DNA of 64,000 nt. It comes from Progne subis subis (lineage: Eukaryota > Chordata > Aves > Passeriformes > Hirundinidae). The position numbers were made by a program, and so were the translations under genes. Of the stretch, positions 53,201 to 64,000 are shown in pieces; the stretch's first letter is position 1, and each line of letters opens with the position of its first letter. Location: the NCBI GenBank assembly GCA_022316685.1, contig JAKJHU010000023.1:7489192-7553191 (forward strand), read 5' to 3'. The notes below the pieces were generated by a model. That model saw only the letters and a list, made by a program, of their open reading frames with translations, was not told the origin of the DNA and searched no databases.

Positions 53201-55184
53201 TATGGATAGAGTTCTGTACATCAATACATCACATAAAGAGTGCTAATGTTAAGTCTTAAGAAAACTCTGAAGTGTTACTCTAGAAGAAGTGAGGAAGTGA
53301 AAATTACTTGAGGAAAAGATGGATCTGAATGATATTGGTCACATTATTTGTCAAGTAATCTCAGCATCTTGCAAAGCAGGGATATGCGTACTGTGGAAAT
53401 CCTCTGATTAATCTTCTGGTCAATCAGTTAATGCAGTTAAGGTGTAATTTTTAGCTCTGATCAATATAGCCACCTGGGGATACTGCATTAGAAAAATTGA
53501 AATATTTTATAGCTCAGAGAGTCTTGGCCATCTTGTGTATTTTCTATATTACTATATATTTTTATATGAATATAACATTAATATCAAATAATCTTTAGAG
53601 ATATAATTTGTAGAATCTGAGTGCTGTGTGTCATACAGTTTCAGTTTTCCATATTGCTTTTTATTAGTCTGGGAAGAAGAAAGCAAATATCACCTTTTAG
53701 AGACTGATACTGTGATGTGAAAAACCTCCACCTCACTGAAGTGATTGACTGATATGTATGTATTCTATCTTCTGAAGTAGCAGCAAGATAGTAAGAAGAG
53801 CAAGATAATTCCCAGAGCATTCCCAGAGATGTGCTAGAGCTCACCAATTCTGCTGAGGCATTGGAGGGGAGAAGCACTGAGATTAAATGGAAGTCTGGTC
53901 TGAGCCACTTTCAAATTAAAACAAAAATTCAACACATGATATCAAGAAATGGTGGGGTTTTTACTAAAATGTCTCATGTAGCTAAGTTGAAAAAAAAAAA
54001 AAAAGCATACATTCCTTTATATTTTGAGGAAATATTTGGTTGTATTATTATGAGATTTCTTTTCTAAAGACTCAAGTTTTTCACAGATTAATGAAAAGAC
54101 TTTTCACAGACTTTGTTCTGTAATAATTAGCTGGCTTCATTTAAAGTGTGGGGTTTTTTAACAGTAAGATTAACTTTCTCTTTTCATAACTGGGGGGAGG
54201 GTAGGCAGGAAAGAGATGAGTCAAACATTATTGGAGGCTGATGTGTCACAGATCTACACTGTCCTCCCCTGTCATATTTTTAGTGAAGGGACAGTGTCTG
54301 ACAGATGAAAAACATTTATCTATCAAGGATGTGTTTAGCTGATGCATATAATCAGTCATTTCTTGCTGTGCCATTACAACCTAAAGGCATTTCTAAGGGC
54401 TGTCATTTCACTGCCTGACACCGCCATTCAATCCTGAATGGGTTAGAGAGGAGGGAGATTGCAATTTTAAAGTGTTATTTTCTCTTGGGTTTTGGCTAGG
54501 TGGTGTCCCTTCTCCTCCTGGCAATATCATTATTATGTATCTCAGTACCTCTTTGTTAATCTCAAGTCAAATATGCAGTAGTACTGTTCTTTGTTCTCCA
54601 CAGGTTTCTTATATTTATGGATGAATGATGTAGCAGCATTCTTAATTTTTAAAATACAAAATTTCTGATTTTGAGCGGGAAGGCAAGAATGTTTACGTTG
54701 TATTAAGATACCTAAATTAGATTCTCTGAGTAGCCCTTTTTTAGGTGTTTCTCTTTCACCATTGGTTACTAAGGGAATTCAAACAGAATCTGCAAATCAC
54801 ATTCATTAAGATTGTCTTGAATAGCCATACAGTGTGCACTGAAAATTTACTGATTGAATGGATATCCATAAAAATTAAAATGTAGAGGCACCATGTGTTT
54901 TCTAGTTGCTCTTTTATCCTTTTATTTAATGCTTTAATGTCCGTGCTTCTGACTGCTGTCGGCACTGCTGACATTTACAGATGGGTTCATGCATCTCTCT
55001 TGTTTTCACTTATGAAGGAAAAAAGCGAGGTGTCCTGGCTTGGAGCATATGCCATGTGCTCCTTATACCTGAAATTAATGAATACAAACTATTCAGAGCC
55101 ATTACTGTCATTTATTGAATGTATATAATGGTACTCAATAAAGTGTTGCTTATGTAAAAACCCCTTTTTTTTGTCTTGGTGCAG
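47431..55184 (+). other. SH3KBP1: Intron splitting the SH3B domain
   Basis: This 7.75-kb phase 0 intron runs from donor GTGAGC to acceptor TTGTCTTGGTGCAG. It divides the SH3B fold between the GDIIEVVGE strand and the tryptophan motif. It contains a TAATTA-rich block at 50.6-50.9 kb, a small CpG-bearing patch near 51.8 kb and a palindromic TG/TA/CA microsatellite at 53.15 kb. No transposable element and no further exon was recognised. Confidence 0.85.
53151..53204. repeat. Palindromic TG/TA/CA microsatellite
   Basis: A TG run passes into a TA run and then into a CA run of about 10 units. The left TG-TA half can pair with the right TA-CA half, giving an inverted repeat of roughly 50 bp that could form a hairpin or cruciform. 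Confidence 0.9.
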
Positions 55185-55308
55185 GTGGAAGAGGGCTGGT
55201 GGGAAGGTATACTTAATGGAAAGACTGGCATGTTTCCTTCCAACTTCATAAAAGAACTCTCTGATTCTGATGATGTTGGAATAGCACAGGAGGAGCAAGT
55301 AAAATCAA
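55185..55308 (+). CDS. SH3KBP1: SH3KBP1 exon: C-terminal half of SH3 domain B and start of linker
   Basis: This 124-nt exon enters in phase 0 and leaves in phase 1, giving 41 residues plus one base. It begins [20 protein letters not shown] and continues FIKEL, completing SH3B. The WW pair supplies the conserved ligand-binding tryptophan. [11 protein letters not shown] is the end of the fold, with the conserved proline and the last aromatic of the binding groove. The remainder ([16 protein letters not shown]) is an acidic, serine-rich linker matching the human SGESDELGISQDEQ region. The donor, CAA followed by GTAAGG, is strong. If the intron were retained, a stop would follow within about 50 nt. 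In mammals the next constitutive exon opens with SLRETTG; it is not in this window, so it must lie beyond 64 kb. Confidence 0.97.
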
Positions 55309-58300
55309 GTAAGGAAACACATAATTTTGACGTTCAGTATGTATGTCTGTGTCTTTAGCTCATAACACATTGATAGGACGGCACATTCTTATCTCTTGCT
55401 TGGAAGTGTTTTTGAATGCCGTGTTCTTAATTTATGCTGAAAGGGTCAGATGATGATGATTCACGAATACCTGCAGTGCTACCTGAGTTGCAGCATTGTC
55501 AGTGCTCTCTGAGCTGTGTAAGACTTTCTGAGCCATAACAGACTAAGAAGAGAGAAGGCAACGATGATGACTGCATTTGTGTTTCAAAATTAATTACAAG
55601 GGGTTTTTTGTCTTTAGACATGGAAAGTAATCAAACATCTACGAAGTGGCTCATTTAAAGTGGAGGGATTAAAGTGCCATGCTTTCTTTAACAACTCCAA
55701 TAGATGTAAGGATTCATAATTACTGGTGTGGGACATGCAGCACTTTTTCCCTCCAGGTGCTGAGCATGTTTCTATCACCTCCGACACCCACTGCCCCAGC
55801 AGCCAAAGGGGAAAAGGCCACAACTGGGACATGGACTTTGTTCTCTCATTTACAGTGGGCCAGTACTGCTGCAGGTGAAAAGCATGTTTGGTAACTAAGT
55901 TTGCAATAGTTTAAGCATGGGAGTGGGTCGTCCTATTTATAACTTCTCCTGGAGAATAACCTGAACCAAAAGTATGCTGTTACATGAAATGGAAAGCTAT
56001 TGGTCTTCATGTTTACTATGTTCTTCAAGCAGATATTACTTTTTTCCCCTAATTCAGTGATCAAATCTGGATCTTCAGAGTAAAAAAAGACAAGTCAATT
56101 CTGCTTGCATATTTCAGGGTAATTCCACAATACTTGCCAAGGTATTCCTATTTTTAGCACTACAGATATTCATTGCTATGTAAGTGTTCTCCTGAGGTCT
56201 CTGAATAAGCAGAAGTCAAAGGACTACCAAGATCTTTGTAAGCTGATTTCAGCTGAAATTTACCAAAACTTTTAAAGTTTACTCTGTCAATAAGAGGTAG
56301 AAAATTATAATACTTTCTTATTTTTCCTCATTTTTCCACTTAACATAAATTTGTCACCTTTATTCCATACCATAGAAATAAGATGCTGAAAACCCTAACT
56401 TTTGCAATAATGAAAATCTTTTCTATTTTTCTGTAATGGAGTACATTTCCGTGTGTGAATGGGTACTGGTGACCTAGTCTTGTGGTCAGTGCTGTTCAAG
56501 ATATTTAAATGTAACATTCCTTCAGACTGGAATGAATGTCTTTTAAACTTTAAAATGTTAATGTGATGGAGAGGGAGAAAGGACATTAAGTGAGGGTGCA
56601 CATTTCAGTGAGATTGCAAACTGCTTTCTATAACCTGAATGTGCTATCATGAATTATGTTCATTATAAACACAGTGAGTCTTGGAAGAACTAATTGTGTA
56701 GAGTATTTTCAGCTCTGGCATCGTTAGTGTTTGGTACTATATAAGTGAACAGGTAGGTGATACTGTTCAGGATGGAATATCCCAATTTTTTTCCATATGA
56801 ATGACTGCATATTCTTTCCACAGGAGATTTGGTAGTATATACTTCATAATAAGCATCCTAAAAATGGCTTTTAACAAAAACATACATTGGATTGTGCAAA
56901 AGCAGCCACAAAGCATTAACTCTTGATGAGCATTATGGCCCATGCTTTGTTCAGACTTGGGTTTGTGTGCTGGTTCTGACTGTCAGTGGAACCCAAACCT
57001 GTGATAGTTGTATCGAGAAGACAGCAGTAACACAAATACTGAGTTTGTGTCTTTAAATAAATTGAAGGTAACCAGGTGGGAGATGGGTTTCTACTTGTAT
57101 TTAATTTAATTCTTTGAGGGTGCTTTGTGGCTATCTAAGATGAGCTATTAGATATACCTGCAAAACAAAAGAGCACTGTAAGCCTCGTGAGAGAGAGACA
57201 GTGACTCAAGGAATGCTGAGATTGTTATGGGATTTTTAATGGTTTTTAATTTATCTTTTCTTCAAGTAAAACTAGCAATTCAAGAATTGCATTCCCTTAG
57301 GAGAATTATGGGAAATAAAAATCAAATCCATTTTTTTCTATATATGGTTTATGTGATTGATAAAGGTGTTGCTCTCTAACACATAGTGCTTCATGAGGCT
57401 CTATTCTGCCACACTGACTATCTGGAGTTGAAAATCTCCATCACGAGACTGCAAAAATTTCAACAAGTTTACACCACTGACTAGGAATGATAGTATCATT
57501 CCATGTTTAGTCTGAAAACGTAGTAAAATAAAAAAGGAACAAGTAAACCCTGTTGAAACGCTCTAGGTTACATCTCAAAAAGATGCGTATTCGTGCCTCT
57601 AGATCAGCTCATTCCTCCATGGATGACAAGATGTGACAGCACCTTAAATCTGCAGTAACTCCTTTTTGTTTCTCTAGAAACCTTGAATACATCTGTATCA
57701 CAGGACTTTGCATGGTGGAAACCTTGAATATGAATTCTAGATTATGAAGTTGGCACTTGGGTGAGGGCTGTACCCAGGCATTGAACTCAGACCCTGGGCA
57801 GTCACTGAGGTTCTGCTCAGCATTTAGAAGACCCTAGAAAGGGTTGGGGCTTGGCTCTGCAATCTTGAGCAGCAGCCTTGAACTGTTCAGCCCACCTTGT
57901 AAAATGGATTTACTGTGAAACCTGGGAAAATAGCACGGGATATGTGGAGAACTGGCACTACGTAAACACAAGAGTATTTTTAAGTTAATAATTAAATTTC
58001 ATGTCTTGGTTAAATTTAGTTAAAATTGATTTTTAAATTACATTTTCCTGATCATCTATAAAGAGATTTTTGAAGGGCAAATGTAATTTTGGTGAACTCA
58101 AAGTGGAAGAAATATGGAAGAGAAAAATGACATAACAGCTTTTTAGGAATAAAGTTAATAAAACCTCATATTTCTCTGTCCTTCTGTTACAATCTACACC
58201 AGCCCCAGTGGAGAGAAAAATGTCTGATTTTATTGGTTTTGTTGTGTCCATGTAAATTTTATGGCAGATCAGAGTAAACAGCCGGAATAAATCATCTTGG

Positions 58301-59744
58301 TTTCTTTTCATGCTCTGCCATGGGCTAACCTCAGAAGCTTGTTCAGAGCAAGAATTTCCTTTTTTGAAGATGCCTGGGGCTAATTTTTGGAAGTGCCAGA
58401 TATTTCTGAATGCTGACTGTGGGACTTACCCCTTATTTGGAAAGGTTTGGGAACCTGTGCCTCAGTGAGTGCTCAGCAGGCTGAAAAGCAACACAGTTGC
58501 AAGATCAAAATATCCGGGGGGGGTTGTTTGTTTGATTTTAAAGTATTCGTCCCAGCTGTAAGGTGGTTGCCAAATTTCTTGTCTTCAAAGGCGCATTTTG
58601 GAATGTAAGTACAGGCAGGATCAGGTACTCCTAGAGTAAACAGCAGTTCCTTGTTCTCTAAAGCATGCTCTTAAAATGAAAATATTGCTTTTCTTGGGCC
58701 AACTGTTACAGAATGAACAGGTAATATGCATTATCAATTTATTTCTGTATTAGATAGATGGATCATAAGATTATTTTCTGTATTTCTCAGAGATACAGTA
58801 TTAATTTTAGGACTATTTTCAATACCACTTCTAGTCAATACAGCCTGTTTAGAAGCAAAATGTTGACATGTAGTCAAAAAAATTTTGCGATAATTACAAT
58901 TTAACATTGAGGAGGTTATTTCAAAAAGCCTTTAGTACCTTCACAGCAGTGTCATGACAGCATTGAAAGGTGGCCTTTTGTATCTTGCTGTCTCTGATGT
59001 GCATTCTCTGAGGTACAGAGGAGCCTCATGGCATCTATCAACTATTTTTAGAACCTGTTAGTGATGGCCTCTGAAAAGTCCTGGCTGCTGGAGTTAGAAC
59101 TGATGATAGACTCATCAGCTGATGCTTCAGTCAGGCAACCTCCTCTGATTTGAGTTCTCAGAACTTTAGATCTCCGTTACTGTCTCTCTGGCTCTCCACA
59201 GTGTCATGAAGCTAAATGTACTTTTTTCTTAGCAGTGGATTGATGTTTGACTGTTTTAATAGCACTCTTTTAATGGGATCTTGTAAAAAGAAAGTGTAAA
59301 GATGGATTTGTAGCATTTTTACTTCCTCATTACATAAAATTAAGGCAGCGAAAACATTTTGTTATTAATTAACCTTCAAGAACAAAACAAAGGATCAGCT
59401 TTTTATAATATATAAATAAGTATAGCTTTTTTATTGTCTGAAAGTCCAACAGAATGATATACAGGAGAAAAAAATCCCACACATTTTTGGTACCAAACTG
59501 AGAGGGATTCTGTGTTGGGACAATTCACATATGCTGGCTATTTTGCAATAAAATTTTACCAAAGACATCAATTTTTTGTGATGGTATACCTAGGGGAGAT
59601 TGGGAACAAGCTGGCATTGGTATGTTCTTCGGCTTGCCTGGGTATTTAAACCTGACACGTGAAACAATTCACCTGCTCATGCCTTCCCCTTCACTTGAAT
59701 TTCATGTCCTGAATATCAGAGCATGAGCTATCTCACTAGCAATG

Positions 59745-59764
59745 AAAAAAAAAAAAAAAAAAAA
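59745..59764. repeat. (A)20 homopolymer
   Basis: Twenty consecutive A. The sequence upstream does not resemble a known SINE or processed gene copy. Confidence 0.9.
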
Positions 59765-60434
59765 GGATTTTGTAATAAAAATGTTATCTTAAATATCTAA
59801 GATGAGAAGTGGGATTTGATTTGGTTTTTGTTGTTTTGCTGTTTTCCCTCTTAATTTTAGAATTTTGCTTTTGTTAATGTCAATGCCAAGTCACATCTGA
59901 TTAAGCTTTTAACTGATCTATCCAGGTTTTAGTGTCATATCCTTTTTAATAAACACTGTTTAAGACCAGTTCCCATGTCCAAAATATTTCCAATAACTCG
60001 TCTTGGAAAGACACAGTATTTCTGATGCTCACAGGATTCCTGGTACATTAAAGAGATGTGAGTATTTCATTGCCCTGTTTGGATGTCAGCTGTGCTTGTT
60101 CAAGTGCACTACATCTGCATCAGGAATGTTGAGCCACTGTGAGTACATCATTGCAGTAGTATTTTTTCGGGATTCCTCTGTGCAAGCCTGCGTAAAACAG
60201 ACAAATAATTTTATTTGCAAGTCTCACAACTTGATGGACAACCGACCAAACCTAAGAAGAATGCATTCTGTTGGACATTGTAAATAACAGCTTTAGCAAA
60301 ATCATGAGATTCTGTTATCTGAGATACATGCAGAAGGACTATTTTACTTCATGTACAATCAGATATGTTTGTTAATGTTCTCGTCATTTTGCTAATGAGG
60401 CTTTTGAATCAGTGACTGAAAATACAGATTAAAA

Positions 60435-60531
60435 CCTCTTCCTTTCCCTTCTTTTTACCATCATTCGATCTCTTTACCTCCACCCTGCCCCTTGTCTCTT
60501 TTTTGTCTTTCCTTCTCTCACCTGCTGTCAG
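60435..60531 (+). promoter_or_regulatory. SH3KBP1: Extended pyrimidine tract and acceptor of the cassette exon
   Basis: Nearly 100 nt are dominated by C and T, with several TCTT and CTTTCC elements, immediately before the AG of the cassette exon. Such tracts are typical binding regions for PTB-type splicing repressors upstream of regulated exons. This is a motif reading; binding is not shown. Confidence 0.5.
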
Positions 60532-60606
60532 GAAAATCTGCCTTTGAAGGGACAATTCTGTACAGAGTGGTACCTGCAAAGATTGACAGCTACAGACGTT
60601 ACAACA
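60532..60606 (+). CDS. SH3KBP1: SH3KBP1 alternative cassette exon (25 codons, FEGTILYR insert)
   Basis: This 75-nt segment has phase 1 at both ends, so including or skipping it keeps the frame. Joined to the A left by the upstream exon it reads RKSAFEGTILYRVVP then AKIDSYRRYN, with one base carried forward. The upstream side is a long pyrimidine tract ending CTGTCAG; the downstream side is a strong donor, GTGAGT. From memory, the long mouse SH3KBP1 isoform carries a 44-residue insert at exactly this site whose last 25 residues read GKTTFEGTILYR...HRRYY. Length, position, phase and sequence all agree, so I read it as an orthologous alternative exon in the SH3B-SH3C linker. The peptide has three tyrosines and a basic end and belongs to no domain I know. 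Usage and tissue cannot be told from DNA. Confidence 0.88.
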
Positions 60607-60794
60607 GTGAGTGTGTTTCAAAATCATCCAGCAATAGCTTCAGTCCTCTGAACCTGTTTGATTTATCGACACTTGTAAATTGTGCCACTGCTCCCCACTT
60701 ACGGCTACTCTACTGTGCGTATCTGTAAGCTGAAGTCAGTGCTGCTGCTGAACTGCCCAGCCTTGATGCAATGAGAGTGCACCTGTTCCTCCTG

Positions 60795-60800
60795 TGCATG
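60795..60800 (+). promoter_or_regulatory. TGCATG (RBFOX-type) motif downstream of cassette exon
   Basis: The hexamer lies 189 nt after the exon end, followed at once by TGTGTGT. RBFOX sites downstream of an exon usually promote inclusion in neurons and muscle. A single hexamer can occur by chance, so this is suggestive only. Confidence 0.35.
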
Positions 60801-63800
60801 TGTGTGTTCTGTGTCCGTACAATGTATGTGTATAAGCCCACCCTAAATTGTGAATGGCATTGGATGTTTTGGTCTCAGCTATGGATTGAATCTAAGCCCG
60901 TTCAGTCCCATCGCTTCTGCCCCCTGAAACAAGAAGACTGTCGATAATCACCACTAATCTTGGAATTAAAAGTCCATCTGCTCTAAAAGTAAAGTTCCCA
61001 TTGTGATTGTTGAACTCATAAAGTATGCTTTGCTTTTCTTAAAGGATATTTTGGGTTTTGGTTTGTTTGAAGTTTTCTTTTTTTTTTGTGATTTTTTAAC
61101 ATTTATTTTTACTGCATGCTCTTCATTTGGCATTCTGTCTTTGACAGTTATTACTCACAGCATTCTGGCTGATACATTTTTTCTGCCAAGGAGAGTAAAA
61201 GATATGAAGCTCTTTTCATTTCATATTCAGGTTTTTGGCTTCTGCTTTTTAAAAGAAGGGCACATCCTGCTTTTCATGTTCTTTTACTGCCCTGGTAATA
61301 CAGAAAAAGAGAGAATGGTTACATCAGATGCAAGACAGAGGAAGCAAGGAAGACAGAAATCTGTCCTTCCACCTGTTTCCTCATGGAGAAATCCAGCTAC
61401 AAGAGTCACATTTGGTGTGACTAAGTGCAAAGTGTTCGGTGCTGTCTTCCGGTGAAGAGGATGTTGTGCTAGCTTTGGCATCTGCTTTTGCCCCAGAGAG
61501 CTTTCTCTTGAGAGGATCCATGCTGTGCTGCTCTTCTTCCTCCTTTATGTGTGAGAGTGTTTGGTCTTCTGCCTCTGAGGACTTCTGTCTTGTGCATGTT
61601 GGCAGCAAAGAATGAAGCAGTTGAAGGGGCATTATTCTGTTCTGATATTTGCCCTTACACCTTTTTTTTTTTTTTCTTTTTAACAAATCTCTTCCTTTTT
61701 TTGAACAAAAGTATTTGTGAATGTGTGCAGGTCTGAGTATTTCCTTGTGGAAAATTATCTCCCTGTCTACCAGAACTCACTTTGCAGGTCTTTGCAAGCT
61801 GCAACCAAGCCTTTGCTCTGGTTGGAGCAGACCGTGTGGCTGGTGGTCTTCAAATTTTTGTGCTGCTTCTCACCTTACATCTCCACAACTGGTTATCAAT
61901 CACTCAAATTTCATGCTTCTTGCAGAGTTCTTAGACCAACATGTCCTCTAATCCACCCATCTGATGAGCACAGTAAGGATTTATGAAGTTAATTACCAGT
62001 ATGCTTGACTTCGGACTTTAGGATGAAGCTTCAAATCAGACACAAGTTCTGCTTTTGGAGCCCCTAATTTCACAATCTTACTGGGTAGTGCTGCCCTAAC
62101 ATCAGCTTTCAGTTTTCCAAAATCTTGCTTTCCATGCCCAGACTGTTTTTCATTAAGGGCCAAATCATCCTTCCTCTCTTCTCAAGTCATCTAAAGTAAG
62201 CATAACTGAAGCCATGAAGAATTCAGTCACCTTTCCAGTTGTCCCAGAGCTCTGCACTTAATTCTTCTTGTTAATCATACTGGCCCATGGTCATGCCATG
62301 TCACAGAAAAGCAATTGCATCAAACTGATGTGCAGGATTGGATGGCTATATAGAGGAAAGCTTGATAACCAGCTGCAAGAGGACAGCTTAACCCACAGTA
62401 GATTGTCTCACATTGCTCTCTCTGGGCTAACGTCAAAACTTTGTTTTTAAAGTTGATAAAAAATATCTGTTTATGCTACCTGGAGGTTTAGTTCTATGCC
62501 CCTTGGCATTCGGTTGAGACTTGCATGTTTTTTCCTGCTGCAGAGGTGTGTTGCTTTCTCCATAAAGCTGCATCTCAGAAAGCCAGATACCCAGCTACAC
62601 TTCTGGCCTGTTTGTTGCTTTTTGGGTGGGAACTGGGACTGAGGAATGGGTAAAAGACAAAATCGGGTCATCTGGGGATGTCTTAAACAAAGCAAGGGTT
62701 TGCATTGCTGTTACTATCAGAGATGCTCTTGCTTAAACTAACACACAAAAAGAGGGTCCCTTACTTTCCCTGCTCCATCTATTTACAGCTCACCTCCTGC
62801 AAACTTGCTCCTCATGCTCTCCCGAACAAGCTGACGGATGGTGCAGCCAGCTCCTTCCATTTCATATCTCCTCTGTGGTCCATATTTATAGGCAAATATC
62901 CACGAACTTAGGTCTCCAGTGAAAACCATATGGAGACATTCCACAGAATTGTTTCCATTCAGGGATGTCTGGTTAAAACAACTCATAGCTGCTCTAATTT
63001 CAGCTTGCTGATTTCTCTGTAAGTTAAGCTGGAGTCAGTTCATAACTTTAGATTCGTTATGCCTAGGCGATGCTTGGATTCACCTGTATCACATTGCATG
63101 AAGTGTTGTTCAACTTTGTGATCAAGCTTAGAGCTTTTACTTCACAAACACATGCTCAGTGCTAAATACTTTTATTTTGAAAGCCATTTTCCAACTGCTG
63201 TGATTAAAAGAAATTTTCTTACTTAACCAAGGCCTGTAAAAGCTGTTGAATTAGTCGCTGCTTCTCGAGATACCTTCCACTGAAATATGCAAGATTGCCT
63301 CCTGCAGAAACACCCAGCCTTGCCTTTATTTGCTGACATGGCTTTCTTGGTCATGAGGTATGCCAGGCTCTGCTCAGAGAAATTCCAGCTCCTTTGGCAT
63401 TCTGCTCATCAACCTGCTGTCAGAAAATCTTTGCTACTGCATATGCTGGGCGAAGAGAGATGCATAGCAACAAAAAACTTGTCGTTTTGTTGATCACAAC
63501 CCTCTTTTCTCTCATTCTGCAACTTTCTTGCACCTCCAAGAACAATGCTTCTTGGATTTCTAATTTTTTTTATTTTTACTGATTTAGTTTCTCTTTCTTG
63601 CTTCGCTTTTTTTTTCTTCAAAGATGCAATAACTGAGGAACAGTGCAGATAAAATGCTTGATTTGACAAATATTTGCCTCTCTTTCCTTATATGTGGATC
63701 CACAATGCTGTCAGTAATAGCTATTAGATATAATGGAAGAAGATCAGGATCGTTGAAACAGAAACATTCGTGAGTAACCTCAATTGTGTTTTGTGTTTTC

Positions 63801-63827
63801 TATTGCTCCACCACTTTTTTTTAACCC

Positions 63828-63852
63828 TTTTTTTTTTTTTTTTTTTTTTTTT
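63828..63852. repeat. (T)25 homopolymer
   Basis: Twenty-five consecutive T following TTAACCC, the longest homopolymer in the window. No antisense retroposon is recognisable to its left. Confidence 0.9.
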
Positions 63853-64000
63853 GTACCCCTCCCCTTAATTCGTGAGGAATTATGGCTGGTCAGAGTTCTG
63901 CCAGATCAATATGGCTGATGTATTTATGATGTTCTAAACTCCATTTAGGAGTGTCAGAATGCGAGCAAAGTTAAATGAGAAACCTGAATGTGGATTTTAA

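Larger units (their letters stand above)
55309..60531 (+). other. SH3KBP1: Intron before the cassette exon
   Basis: This 5.2-kb phase 1 intron ends in an unusually long pyrimidine-rich stretch (about 60435-60530) before the acceptor CCTGCTGTCAG. It contains a 20-A run at 59745-59764 and an 8-G run near 58.52 kb. I looked for a separate small exon matching the first 19 residues of the long mammalian insert and did not find one. No repeats or RNA genes were recognised. Confidence 0.8.
1..64000 (+). other. SH3KBP1: SH3KBP1 (CIN85/Ruk) gene body, internal part
   Basis: Four exons in the same orientation, with consensus AG and GT borders and compatible phases, spell a continuous piece of SH3KBP1. 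The piece runs from the linker after the first SH3 domain, through the complete second SH3 domain, into the linker that precedes the third. The rest of the protein (SH3A, SH3C, proline-rich region, C-terminal coiled coil) is not in the window. CIN85 is a cytoplasmic scaffold whose SH3 domains bind PxxxPR motifs in CBL and other endocytic partners during receptor down-regulation; that role is family knowledge, not visible here. CD2AP is the close paralogue, but the exon sequences follow SH3KBP1 ([25 protein letters not shown]) rather than CD2AP as I recall it. More than 99% of the window is intron. Confidence 0.95.
60607..64000 (+). other. SH3KBP1: Intron downstream of the cassette exon (5' part)
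   Basis: This is a phase 1 intron starting with GTGAGTGTG and running past the window end. A TGCATG motif (RBFOX-type) lies at 60795-60800, close enough to influence the cassette exon, with nearby TGTGTGT. A 25-T run occurs at 63828-63852. An open frame of about 150 codons at 61003-61455 is unlike any family I know and is of chance size. The next constitutive exon (SLRETTG...) is not present. Confidence 0.8.

Noticed and set aside
55757..55815. Peptide-like match to the first part of the mammalian insert (a frame reading FLSPPTPTAPAAKGEK)
   Set aside because: The frame is not compatible with entry in phase 1 from any nearby AG, and no usable donor follows. The resemblance is proline-rich coincidence.
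59745..59764. A20 run as a possible tail of a processed pseudogene or SINE
   Set aside because: No recognisable gene or SINE sequence lies upstream and no flanking target duplication was seen.
61003..61455. 150-codon open frame
   Set aside because: It is rich in F and L from T-rich DNA and resembles no family. One or two frames of this length are expected by chance in 64 kb of AT-rich sequence.
60607..64000. Search for the next constitutive SH3KBP1 exon (SLRETTG...)
   Set aside because: No frame in this stretch contains the motif, so the exon lies beyond the window.

Overview
The window is vertebrate, most probably bird, genomic DNA. It is AT-rich, CpG-poor and almost entirely non-coding. 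It carries several CR1 LINE copies, including one ending in the avian-style ATTCTGTG octamer repeat, and one antisense retroviral solo-LTR-like block. I see no prokaryotic genes, operons, CRISPR array or RNA gene.

I can defend one gene. Four short exons on the + strand encode an internal part of SH3KBP1 (CIN85/Ruk), the adaptor with three SH3 domains that links CBL to receptor endocytosis. They are 18199-18322 (linker after SH3A), 47324-47430 (first half of SH3B), 55185-55308 (second half of SH3B and following linker) and 60532-60606 (a symmetric 75-nt cassette matching the FEGTILYR insert of the long mammalian isoform). The reading phase closes at every junction (0 in; 1, 0 and 1 between exons; 1 out). 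The SH3A exons lie upstream of the window; the exon after the cassette lies downstream.

Layout: 1-18198 is the intron before the first exon, with an old CR1 at about 16.44-17.28 kb. 18323-47323 is a 29-kb intron holding a minus-strand CR1 fragment (33.1 kb), a CpG-rich patch (38.64-38.94 kb), a minus-strand LTR (about 40.3-41.0 kb) and an internally deleted CR1 (46.0-46.9 kb). 47431-55184 holds a TG/TA/CA palindromic microsatellite. 55309-60531 and 60607-64000 flank the cassette exon.

I found no new multi-gene system. The most rewarding items are the conserved cassette exon with its likely splicing-control flanks, the CR1 copy with its ORF1 segment joined directly to its 3' end, and the CpG-rich patch as a possible internal promoter or enhancer. 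Most other open frames here are of a length expected by chance in AT-rich intron sequence.
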